Below the pieces are notes generated by a model. It saw only the letters and a list, made by a program, of their open reading frames with translations, was not told the origin of the DNA and did no database searches. Both the position numbers and the translations under genes were made by a program. This document shows, one piece after another, positions 1-11,900 of a stretch of DNA of 64,000 nucleotides. Origin of the DNA: Paramecium octaurelia (lineage: Eukaryota; Ciliophora; Oligohymenophorea; Peniculida; Parameciidae); the NCBI GenBank assembly GCA_905182995.1, contig CAJJDP010000111.1, forward strand, positions 207,195 to 271,194, written 5' to 3'. Each line of letters opens with the position of its first letter. The first letter of the stretch is position 1.

Positions 1-57
<57 letters not shown>

Positions 58-75
58 CTACTACTACTACTTATA
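1..75 (-). repeat. TTA/CTA trinucleotide tract encoding poly-Gln
   Basis: About 15 perfect TTA units (1-45) are followed by interrupted TTA and then CTA units. Read on the minus strand in the frame of the chromodomain gene these are TAG and TAA codons, which is glutamine in this code, with a single lysine interruption. It is therefore a coding homopolymer rather than a telomere; Paramecium telomeres are G4T2/G3T3 repeats. Confidence 0.75.
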
Positions 76-857
76 ATCTTTACTATTTGAAAAATTACCT
101 ATTTTGGTTTATTTTTTTTAATTATCAGATTGTTTTTTTAATTTTTCGTTCTTAATTAAAAATTCAATATCCCTCTCTAATTCTAAATCAATTATTTTCT
201 AAGTATTTAACTCTCGTTTTTTATTGATCGACTTCGTAATTACTTTTTCTTACCATATTACAGTACCACCAGTATGAGATATTGTCTAATTCTTTTCTTA
301 TGAATTTATAATTTTTAATAAATGATTATTTTATTTTTTTACCTTCTTTTAACTTTTGAGATTTTCCTAACTGTTATTCGAGCATAAAAGATTTTATTTC
401 ATTTATGTTATGATCTTCTATGCTTTATCATAAATATCCTAGGTATCAGATGTGTGAGCTGTAATCTTCTTCTCAGATTCAATAGTTTTTTGTTATAGTT
501 TGGCCTGATTCTATTAGACTTAACAAAATTTTCCTTTGACATGAACTCTTATACCCCCTGAACTAGGAGCAATCTTTTTGTAATATTAAGCATAAGATAG
601 TCTTGTTTCTAAGCGTCTATAAATAATAAATAAGTCTTTGATACCTTACAAGATAACTGGAAATGCTAGTAAAACTGGAAAATGGCTCCCAAGTCATTTA
701 GGATTTAGCCCATCCCAACCATTTCACTGCATACAGTATTTACTTTTTGAACATTTTCTTACCATAAACAAATTCAACATCATAAATGTCTAAGGGTTTA
801 CACTAAATATATACTGCTATCATCACTATCGAATTCCCTTCTTTTACGATCGCTCAT
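1..857 (-). CDS. Chromodomain protein with poly-Gln tail (C-terminus cut by window edge)
   Basis: The start ATG is at 857-855. Two introns are needed, 790-814 (25 nt) and 617-644 (28 nt), both GTA...TAG. After splicing, an acidic N-terminus (MSDRKRREFDSDDS) is followed by a chromodomain: a YDVEFVYG strand, then KWLGWAKSQMTWEP, the aromatic-cage core with the W-x-G-W...TWEP signature. The rest is a charged, Lys/Gln-rich, probably coiled-coil region. It ends at the window edge in a run of TAG/TAA codons (positions 1-75 on the + strand are TTA/CTA repeats), which means more than 20 glutamines in the ciliate code. Chromodomains bind methylated histone H3 tails, and HP1-like proteins act in heterochromatin and small-RNA-guided DNA elimination in ciliates. 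The exact role here is inference. No chromoshadow domain is recognisable in the visible part. Confidence 0.75.
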
Positions 858-1173
858 AATATTTTAAATAGTAATCCAAAATAAATGCAGGAATATTAAA
901 AACACAATTTGATCATAAAAGTTGATAGTAATTGCCAAATATAATAGTATTTTTTAGTGTGCCTTTATAGTGAAGTCTTTGTTATAGATATAGACCCAAT
1001 TGAGGCAATTCAAGATCTAAATGTAATTCATTAATCAGTTTAAACCTTTTGATAAAAGTAACATTTACACAAGGATAAATGGTTGTTGTGTAAGATTTTT
1101 TGTGTGTTAAGTGATCTAGGTGTAAAATTGAGGGGTTTTGGTTATAAATTAATAATAAATTTTAATTTAACAG
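858..1173. other. Intergenic, divergent promoters
   Basis: This AT-rich spacer lies between the divergent starts of the chromodomain gene (-) and the small coiled-coil gene (+). I see no RNA gene, repeat or open frame of note in it. Confidence 0.5.
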
Positions 1174-1503
1174 ATGTCTACCATGTTATTAATCGAAACG
1201 ATCAGGAGGCAAGAAAAGAAGATAGATGATTTGAGATCTCAAATAAAACGAAGCGAGAGTGTTCGAAAGAGCAATAGAACGACGCGTAGTGTGAAAAGTG
1301 AATATTTACAATGCAAGAGTTCTAATAAGACAGTTGTAAAGCCCGCCCAAAAGATGAAGGAGAAAGATCAAACCATTAATATTCTGACTGAGAGACTGAA
1401 TCGAGCATTTGAAGTGGAGAATGAAGTATTATATGTAACAAAATGCAAAGATGAAACATAAACTCCAAAAGCAAAAAGTCTTGTTTAAGTGTCTCTATAA
1501 TGA
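1174..1503 (+). CDS. Small basic coiled-coil protein, unknown function
   Basis: A single-exon frame of 109 residues runs from ATG 1174 to TGA 1501-1503; the TAA at 1459 is read as Gln. The first 30 residues (RRQEKKIDDLRSQIKRSE) form a heptad-like coiled coil. A Ser/Lys-rich linker and a second short helix (residues 65-85) follow. It has no signal peptide or membrane segment and no family I recognise. Its base composition is less AT-rich than the flanks, with strong Lys/Arg/Glu content, which supports coding. The ATG directly follows a stretch reading ACAG, so an upstream exon cannot be excluded. Confidence 0.55.
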
Positions 1504-1800
1504 ATTATAATGCGAGGTGTAAAATTTGAAATGTGAGATCCAACGGTTGGCCACGCCCTAAAAATATAAAAAAGCTCTTTACTTTTGATTTATATTATGA
1601 ATAATAAATCATTAATCTAAGTTTAAGTCAATGATTATGTGGAGACCCCATAAAACAAATCGCACAGAAAGTTGATATCAAAAAAAATCTAACCTTACAT
1701 GAAGGCTTATGGTTTGAAGCCAGAGTTCTTCGAAGTCAAAGGTAAGTAAGTAGTATTTAAAATAAATAACTCTACCAATCTTAGCAACCTCAATAAAACA

Positions 1801-4800
1801 ATGTTTTCTTCAATGCCTTCTACGAAACGACTGACCTAAAAGAAGGCTCCTTCTTAAAAGATTGAATCTGTCAAAAGGGCAGTTGTTTCCTTGTCAGATT
1901 TTCAGCTTTTGCCTCTTACGACTAAATATGCTAACTTATTCTAAGAGATTTAAAATAGTTAGGTTTCTTTAATTCAAAGTTAGTGCCATGATTCAGCATC
2001 TGCAATATTCAGATAAAGCCAAGATAATTTTCAAGATAGAAGCCAACATTAAAGACTTGATTCTCTTAAACAAAGCATTGTCGAACTTGAAAAGTAAGAT
2101 ATCATTTTGATAAAGGATTAAATAAGTGAAGATTGACGAATTGTAGAATTTGTAAGAGAGAATTGAATCAGTTAAAAAGATAGAACAGATTAATAATTCT
2201 TAGATAATAATACAAGGCAACAAAAATCTAAATAAAAGGCAAGTTCGATTTAAGGCAGCGACAACTATTCAAGCCTAAGTAAAAAGTTGGATAGCACAAA
2301 AGAAATTTAATGAATGGAGGAAGAAGAAACTAGAAAAATTCAGAAGGATCATTATAATCTAGAAATGGTGGCAAAAATAATTAAAACTTATAAAAAAAAA
2401 GGATAAATTTGAAATAGGACACAATGATAAAAGATTGAAGGATATAGATGATCATCAGTTCATAATACTATCAAACTATTCATACAAATTGAAAAGGATT
2501 AGGATTTTATTAGTTGAAAGAAAAGGTAAGCACAAATAAGATTTTAGATTATATTTAAATATTAGTAATTGTTAATCGATATTAAATGAAGAAATAACTA
2601 AGGATTCTTATGAATTCAATATTTTAATAGACTTGATTACCAATTAGATAATCAATATTATACATGTTGAAAATAATCAACTCAAAATTGATTTGGAATC
2701 AAAGAATTTTATATATATTAATAGATTACTTTTATAAATTGAAATCTAAATAACTTAGATTATAGGAAATAAATACCATATTTTAATATTAAGGTAAGAA
2801 TTACCTGTTCTCGAAAATTAAGAATAATAGATTTAATAAAGTTAATAATTAGAAAATAATGAATCAATAGAAAATGAGAATACAAAAAATTAAGTATTTC
2901 ATGAGGAAATACCAAAATCATAATTTAATAGTTAAGATTCAAATGATATTCAACTTTAAATATTTATAGAAGAGAATAATTAACCATAATCAGATGAGAT
3001 GTAAGAATAATAATTAGAAGAGAAGTAAGAATAATAATCAGAAGAAAATCATTAACCATAATTAGAAGAGAAGTAGGAAATATATATAGACCAGTAGAAT
3101 GAACATTAATAAGATGAGCATCGCAAAACATATTCAGAAGAGAAACATGAATTATAAACAGACCAAAATTAAGTACCATAATCGAATGAGAAGCATCAAT
3201 CGGACTCAGAAGAGAAGCATGAATAGTATTCAGAAGTGAATCAAGAGAACGGAAATTAGTAAATCAATCAAAACGAAAATGAGTAAAGCAAACAAGATTA
3301 ATATATTGAATAAGAGGTAGAATATTATAAAATTAAACTAATACCTACTGATACTGATCACAACAAAAATGAATAGTTCTATACTAATCAAGTTGTGGAA
3401 GAGGATAAGAACAAATCAAATTTTGAAGATGAAAAATAAAACTTAATTGATTAAGCTGCTCTCATTAGGAATAAAGAAGAGAAACCAAATCAAAACGATT
3501 CAAATTAATGGAATTCAATAATTGATGATTACCCTAAGTAAGATTTAAAATAAGACATACAAGAGTATTAAAGTCAAACTAGTAATAATGAATAAATTGA
3601 TGTTGAGTAAGTGTAATTTGAGGATAAAAACTAAGAAATCTAATAATTAAATATTTAAGAATCTATAGTCCCTGAAGGACAACAAGATTATGAGTTCAAT
3701 GTTCATATCTAAGGTTCTATCGAATAAGAAGCATATAAAGTTAATAATTAAAAAGAAGAGGATATAGAATTACATTTAATAGTATAAAAGATAGAGGAAA
3801 CTCAAAATTAAACTAATATAGGTTTGAGTTTAGAGATATAAAAGAATGAAGAGAATAATATAGACTATGCATAGAAAGAATCAATAAAAAATGATGATCA
3901 AAACAATTAAAATAATTAAGTATCGAATTTAGAATCTATCCAAGTAAATTAGCCAGTTGAGCTCTAAGACCCTAAAGTTGAAGTTTAACTTAATAGAAGT
4001 AGAGATTCCAATTAATTTGAAACTTTAATTTAAACTTAATAGGTTATTAACTAACCGGAGAATTCAAAAATAAACGACTTTATTGAAAATAAAGATAATA
4101 ATGATTTGGAAAATAAATCAATGACTGAATCTGTGGAATTAAAACAATAAAATGATAATATTTAAGTCTCATAAGCAGAAGATCATGAACAAGTTGATGT
4201 TTAAGAGAGATAAGAATTCGATCAATCCGAAATAAGGAATCAAGAGAATTAAACAATAAAGTTTTAATTTAGCACAGGATTTTTAAATTCTTAGGGTGAG
4301 TATTTAACATCCTAATAATTTAATATTTCATTTTAAGAATAAGATTCTTTAGAATATTCTGCTGACAATTCTAGAGAATTTTAACCAGTTTATGTAACAA
4401 CCTTAGTTGTAGAAAACATAGAAATTGATGTTTATTAGTCAAACTTAAGGTTGACATTCAAGGACAAGAATAAAGAATTTGCTGAATGTATTTTCAACAT
4501 GCCAAAAAAATTCCAATCTTCTTTAGATTTTACTAAAAATAATTTATATGTGTATATAATGGAAGGTCACATAAGATGTTTGGAAGTTGATTAGGGCATG
4601 AAGATTTAAAGGTTTGTTCGTAAAATGAGATTTATAAAATCAGTCTTATTTTAATTGAACTAAGACTTATTCTTGATAAGTCTTCATAGATCAAGTAAGC
4701 ATCTTTATTAAATTAGGTTACGCGATGTAAATTTTCATTTTCAAAAATGGTAGACTACAAGAAGAAGTAACATTGAGAAAGCTAAGCAAATAATGTAAAT

Positions 4801-4864
4801 TAGGTTTAAAAAAATACTTTTTGTCCATAGGCCCTTAGCTGATATTCTCTTAAGGCTATCTTGA
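1801..4864 (+). CDS. IQ-motif protein with long Glu/Gln-rich low-complexity region
   Basis: The start is ATG 1801 (MFSSMPSTKRLTQKK). An ATG at 1699 would need a 43-nt intron and is less likely. An N-terminal helical segment leads to about two IQ-like motifs near residues 150-190 (ATTIQAQVKSWIAQKKF and IIIIQKWWQK), the expected calmodulin-binding pattern. From about 2800 to 4400 comes a very long Glu/Gln/Asn-rich region in which most Gln codons are TAA/TAG. The C-terminal 200 residues are ordered and basic and end at TGA 4862-4864. Introns: 2094-2115 (22 nt, AAG acceptor) and one beginning near 2526. I recognise no overall family. A calmodulin-regulated scaffold or cytoskeletal protein is inference only. 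Confidence 0.65.
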
Positions 4865-4935
4865 AGATACTGTATTAAGTATATTAGAGAATCTAGGTTG
4901 CAAAAATTGATTAATGTTGATATAAATATTAATAT

Positions 4936-7900
4936 ATGGTTTTTATGATAGTACTATTATTAATGGTATACACAACATCAGGTTGTACTAAATTTCAAAA
5001 AGACTCGGTTCAAATCTACTCCTCTCAGAATGAATAAGTAAAGTTGAATTATGAGGATGTGTTTATGAGCAGAGATTTTAGCAATATTTAAATAATTGAC
5101 CAATCACAAACTCTTAGTTACATTGATCCAATTAAACTATTGGAATAAGTCGATTATGATTCCACTTAAATTTTAGCAGTTGATGTTTTATTATAAGATC
5201 TTAGTTATGAATGGAAGAACAAATTCGCAGCTTTGGTAAAAAATAATAATAAACTCAAAATCTCAATAAGTAACCAGAGTAATACAGGTTAGAAGAGTAG
5301 AATCCCTTAATTTGATAAATTCAGCACTGATATAGATGCAGATCTTTGTTTTGACTTAGCATTTCTATCTGATTCAATTGTTGTAGCTGATTGTATATAT
5401 GTAGAAGAAAATGGAGGAATTTAAAATGTTATGTTTTTTTGGGATGATGAAACTCAAACTTTTATGAAAAGTGACAATGATAATTTACTTGGCTATACTT
5501 CTGCAACCAAAAGGAAATTATTAGCTGCTAATAAGTAGTTATTTCGAGCTTCTCTTTATGATAAGAATCAATAGTAATTTAATTCAGTCCTTGAAGTATT
5601 TAATCAGTAAGGTATGTTGGAGTATTATCTTGATTCAACTGCTCTCAAGTACTTAACCTCTACTACTCAAAATTTATAGATTCTGGATTTTCGAATAAGC
5701 GGAGTAGGTTAAATAGCTATTTTAAATTACGATGGATGTGTTTTAGTGTTGAATTATTAAAAACGTGAAACTTAATGGAAACTATTACATGAATTCTAAC
5801 ATGGAGAAAACGTAAAATCATTTGATTTTAACTTCAAAGTTGGAACTTATGTTATTAACTTTGGAGATAAGATTCTATTTTAGGCTCTCACGGATTCATT
5901 TTCATAAATCTTAGAAACTTCAATTGACTAAATTTATATTACATAATCTTTAATATTCACATTATCAGAAAATAAAATAATAAGAACATTTGATTAGTAA
6001 TTAAGAAGTATCTCTTAAAAGGAAGTACCAAATATAAATTTCCTATTAAACGATTACACATAAGATGATATCATAGCTATTAAATAATTCAATATTGGAA
6101 GGTATCTGCTACTAAAGTAACACTCGATAATCCATAAGTCAAATATTATTTATGAAGATACACATGTATCTTAAATTATATAAAATCTGCCTAACAATGA
6201 AAAATGCACATTTTAAATACATCATTCAACAGTTTCAACAGATACTGAGCGAATATTTGTATCAGAAACAAATCAAAGTTTATTCTCTGGAGCCATACCA
6301 ACGTATCCAAAAGATGCTCAAATCCATTTAAATGTCCAAACAATCTATGGATAGAATATCAAAATAAAGGCTTTAAATATCTCCAATAATTTAGTAAATC
6401 TCCATATAGGTTTCAAAAAGTTTGATAATTCAAACATTTAGATTCAACCAAGCAATAGTACTTTGACCTTTTTCTCAGTTGCATAAATTGAATAAGAATA
6501 TTTGATAGCTAAATAATTTAATAATGATTGGGTTCAATTGACTTATTGCTCTATTGCAAATTCAACTTGTTAGATTTTTTAGGTTACTATGAAGTTGGAC
6601 TATTTAAGGCAGAATAATTCATGTACTTGGTTTTCATCTAATACTATGTTCATAGCGTATCCATAACCAGATCCTTATACTCTTTTTGTATTCACAATGT
6701 AAAATAGAAAAATATTCACTCATACCATCACAACTAAAAGTTATGGTGATAAGGTTTAAAAAAGCAAAGAAGTTCTACTTCTATTATCAATAGCTAATTC
6801 TACGATCCAAGCCTACTATTCTTCCTATATTGATTTAATGAGTCTTTTTGAGATTAATTCCTAAACCATCCAGGCTTTGGGATTGAAACAATGGGCTCCT
6901 TCAGGAATTCATGCTAATCCATACAGTACTAAAGTATTTGTTAAGAATAAGGATGACACCGAGGTGATCATTTTAAGTTGCTCCTTGATTGGATTTTCAA
7001 TAATTGACATCCTAACATTTGAGGATAAAGTCTAGGACATCCTAATATTTGAAAAGTATTTTGCAATTATGATTGGCAATTAATATTTAATATATGATAT
7101 GGTTCAATAAGAGGACATTCACTTTGTCAGATATTTGCCTTCTTTTGGTTATAAAATGGATATGGCAAAATAATATACATATGATGGATGGATTTACATA
7201 ATCTCTGATAATAAACTCTTGGTTTATAATGTGAACAAATTGAATATTAATTCATTTTGGCATAGAATTGATTATTATGAAGAAAGATTTCTGACAGCTT
7301 TTGATAATAAAATTTTTATAAAAGAGGATACAATTATTGAATTTTATCATGAATTGCAAATATAATCTACTTGTGAAATGAAAAATTAACTTTTCATTGA
7401 ACAAATTAATATGACAACATTTATAGGAAATTAGAATTAGAATATTATTCTTTCTTCAGTTGAAACTATCAGGAATTTTCAAACTTAAATTCAATTAAAT
7501 TAGGATGATTTGAATTCAACTCAATAATTAAGTTAGAAATATTAGGACTTTTGTGAAACAATTTCAGATGATTGGATCAAAAACTCAGTAGTAACAAACA
7601 TAGAATTGAGTTGTAGAGATTGTAATAATTAAATTTAATTACAACAATATCTAAACTTAAAAGAAATCAATTATTTTGAAGCTGGAGTGGACATCAAAGA
7701 ATTAGATCAAAATTCATTGATTATTCTCTATCCAAATTAATTTACTATTATCCAAAAATCAAACAAATAAATCATTTAAGAAACCCAATTTGATTATAAA
7801 TGCATTCAAATATTATATTCATCATCGTCGAAGATCCTCTTAAGATGTAACATTTAAGATTCCTTGTATATAATTTAATGGAGGTCTATTGATGATACTT

Positions 7901-8911
7901 TTAAAGTTGATAAAGAGAATTTAATAATAAATTCGAAGTTAATCGATATAGCATTGTTTGGGTAAGATGTGTTTTTGATTGAGAAGTATTTAATTACCTA
8001 TTATTAATGTAATGAAGATTTTAGACTAAATTAATGCAAATTAATTACAAATGTGTAGTTACCAGGATATTATATGAACATCATATAGAATACGTCCTAT
8101 TATTACATATATTATTACGACTACCAATTAAATATATTACCATTTGATCCTAAACCAAGTGGATTATAAATTGATTAAGAGAAGTATACTATTGATATTA
8201 ATAAAAATATCAAGAATCATGGATTCTAAAACGTAGATGAAGAATGGTTGAATTTGCACATAATTAGCTCTGAAATAATTAATTAGACTATAAAGTAGGA
8301 GCTGTTGTTTATATCTTAAACATATTTACATTTTTAAATATCTGTCGAATTATCACCAAAAAAGGGTCAGTCAAAAGAGAAATTACTTGTATTCCAGAAT
8401 TATGCAGATTGGGTTGCAATAAAATCAACCAGCTATTAGAATAAAGTGATCATTTAGTATCAAAAGGACGAATAAAGCATCCTCACACTATATAAATAAA
8501 ACTAATACGAGGTTATAAATCCAATTGGAGGAATAGAAATTGCAGCTGATTCAGATTCTAATTTCGATATAATAAGTGAATTAAATTAAGTAAGTAAATT
8601 CAATTATGTTTTAGCCATTTCTCTATAGTACAAATTAAAGAAAACAAAGATATTATAACAAATATAGTCTTAATGATAATTTGGAATTATGTGTAAAGGG
8701 AAAAATAGAAAATCAGTAATTGCAATTTAATGTATCTAATGGATTCAATTCAACAATTGCTTCTGTATAATTACTTGTTGTCTACAATTACTTTACATTC
8801 TGGTAAATATGGGTACTAATAATTGTGATATTAATCTGCTTTGGAATTGGATATTACTGTTGGAGGAAAAGATAGAATGAAAAATAAAGGAAGCTTTATT
8901 TATTAGAATGA
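4936..8911 (+). CDS. Large type I membrane protein, 1,316 residues
   Basis: ATG 4936 opens with a clear hydrophobic signal sequence (MVFMIVLLLMVYTTSGC). About 1,230 mostly polar residues follow, with regular beta-type hydrophobic alternation and scattered Cys, then a single C-terminal membrane helix (WVLIIVILICFGIGYYCW) and a short basic tail (RKRQNEKQRKLYLLE) ending at TGA 8909-8911. One 25-nt intron (8590-8614, GTA...TAG) is required; with it the gene is exactly 1,317 codons. The layout predicts a surface or secretory-pathway protein with a large lumenal or extracellular domain and a tiny cytoplasmic tail. No known domain is recognisable by eye. A beta-propeller-like repeat organisation is possible but unproven. 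Confidence 0.75.
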
Positions 8912-8978
8912 AGAAATCTATTTAATTTATTAAAATATGTAAAAAGAAATAGAAATAACTATTATATAATTAAATATT

Positions 8979-11900
8979 TCATTTAACATTTGATAAGTAT
9001 CCAAAATTGCTAGACATTACAATATTTCTTGATTGATCATCCCAACCTTTCATATTTAAACTTTTCTCCAATTCTTATTGTAATTTATCGTATTTTACTT
9101 TCCATTCATCAACCTATTTCACCTAATAATTATTGCAAATATAATACTTTTAGTTAATTGAGTCTAGTGTTCTCATTAGCAAGTAATGCACACTTATTCT
9201 CTAATTCCACTATTCTTCTGTTTTTATCATCTAAAACTGAAGATGTCTCTAATCTACTAGTGTCTTCTTTAACAACCTCTTTCATAAATGACACTTCTCT
9301 TTGATAGGAAGTTAGTTCATTTTTCAATTTAGCAATCTCTTGATCTTGGCTTTTGATTGTCTAAACTAAAATCTAGATTTCCTCAAACATATTATTGTTT
9401 TTGATCTCTAAACTTCTATAATCAGAATTATTTCGAAATGAATTTTATTAATTTTCTAATTATCTTATTTTTTGTAATAATTATTCTTCTCTTTATTATG
9501 CTTTAACTAAATTGTTTTCTAATGCCATTACTTTCACATTTAAGGAATCTGCTAAAGATTAATTTTTTGATTAGTTCAACTCTCTCAATAATTACTCTTC
9601 TTTATTTGAAAACTATTACAATTAATCTTCCAAATCCCGAATATATGTTTCAAATTTAGTCAATTTCTATTAAAGAGATTAATTAGTAGATTTTAACTAA
9701 TTGATTTACTCGTTTTTTAATCTAATATCTTATTTCAATCCATTTATCTCATTATTTAATTATTATTAAACTTGTTCAATCTATTTTCTACTATCTAAGG
9801 ACATCCTTTCATATTTTTCCACACTCAATCTTTCAGTCTTAATCTTAACATCATCAACTGACGATTGCAATTGTCTACGTAGATCTTCATTCTATTTCTC
9901 CCATTACTAACTTAACTAAATTATTTTTTTATATTAAATACTTGCTTTTCCTTCTTATAATTATCAATCATTATCTCTAAATCCTCAGTTACTTCTTTGA
10001 TTCTCTCATTAGCCTATCTTAATTTGTCATCGTATCTTTCTTATTAATTCAGAATTTCTTCTTTCAACTATCTATTTTTCACCTCTAATTGACTCAAATA
10101 AGCTGCTTTATCATTTAATTACAAAGAGAATCGCTGATTTTCTTTCTATAACTTTTATTCTGTTTTTTCTAATTCAACATGATATTTAGATTTAATTTCT
10201 TATAATTCATATTGAACCTTTTCTAACTATTAATTGAGAGATTGCTTATCATTTTTAAGTTCCTTAATTTCAATCTCATATTTACGTTGATTTCCTTTAA
10301 GCTTCTCCTCTAACTCTAGAATAAACCTATTTTATCTATCCATTTCTAGGGATCCATTATTTTATTTCGTAATTTAATCCTCCAAAGTTGTGATACGACT
10401 CTACTACTTCTTAATGATTTGATTGGCTTACAATAATTCCTACTTAAGACTTTCGCTTTATTTAACTGAGTTTCTGAATTCAATATCATACTCAGAAGTC
10501 CTCAATTGTTTTGTTCGTTTATTCTACTCAGACAACTAATCAATCTCCTTATAAAGTAGAGATTTCTCCTCTTCAATCTATTGATTCAATTATTCCAACT
10601 ATTATTATAATTTTTTATTGTTCTATTCTAAAATCATGATTTATTTGTTTTTCAATTCAATTTCACTATTATTCGAATATTTTCCTAGTTTCTCCTCTTC
10701 CAATTATTGCTACAATTACCTAATTCTTTCCTCCATTTCACTTGCTATTTTATATTGATTTGATCTGTTTTATCGAGATTGCTATGAAAATTTGTCATCT
10801 TACTCATTTTGTAACTGTTTTCTTACTGAAATCAATTCTTATTAAATTTAAGACTTTTATTAATTCAAAATATTGACTTAATTGTTTAAACTAATAATCT
10901 TGTTATTTAATTCTTCAATTTACCTACTATTGCTAGAAGTGGACTATCTTGGTTATTGATCACTGAATCTTGGTTTGTTTTCATAGATATTCTGAGAGAA
11001 TTTAATTTACATCTCAGAGATCTAAGCTTACAATCCAGTTATCTAACTTAGATATCCTGAATTCATATGAGTTAATTAGGTGTTTTAATCAGATAGATCT
11101 TTAAGTCTCTCATTCAAAGATATTATTTCCTCTGAATGTTAACTCAATTATTCATCCAAAGTCTACTTAATAACTATCAAATCTTTAATTTGTAATTGAT
11201 CTGTATTCTTTTAATTATTTAATTATGTTATTTAAGTTAATAATTGTTAATTGATTTCACTTAACCTATAGATCTATTTATCTTAGTCCTTGTAAAAATT
11301 GGAGTTGTCCTTTTACACCAATAATAACTACGATTATAGTTGATTGTTGATGATATTTAACTTTTCAACCTATGCTATGTAATCGTCAATTAGAATTTCT
11401 TATTGTTATTACTTTTTCTAATACACCTCAACTTAGCTAATTAGTTTCACATTTTCCTATTCAATCCTTTTAAATGAAAGGTCATGTTCTAATTGAATTC
11501 TCGAGTATTATTCCTTGTATCTATTTTCTAATTGCCTTTGCTTTTCATCGAAATCTTATATCTCTTTATTTAACTATTTGTTGTTCAACTGAAGCACTTA
11601 CAATTAACTAATCAATTTGACATTTTCTTCTTAAGCTATTTGTAATTCAATTAATATTTTCTCTGATGACATGCCTGATGTGTTACTCATGAACTAAGTC
11701 TTAATAGTATTGGTTGTTATCTAAATGTTTTGGTTTTATTAGTGTGTCTAGTTTTCTATCTACTCCTTGTCTGATCTGGCTGTTAAGATTCTGTTGAGAT
11801 TTGATTGTAACTGATTGTTATCTTCCTGCAACCTCTATATTAGGTCTTGCCATTCACGTTTGGATTATTGGAACTAAAACAATTAATTTTGCAATTGGTT

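Noticed and set aside
1..75. Telomere or simple non-coding microsatellite at the left edge
   Set aside because: The repeat is TTA/CTA, not the G-rich ciliate telomere, and it is in frame with the chromodomain gene as poly-Gln.
2964..3179. 71-codon minus-strand frame
   Set aside because: Antisense of the Glu/Gln-rich repeat region of the IQ-motif gene.
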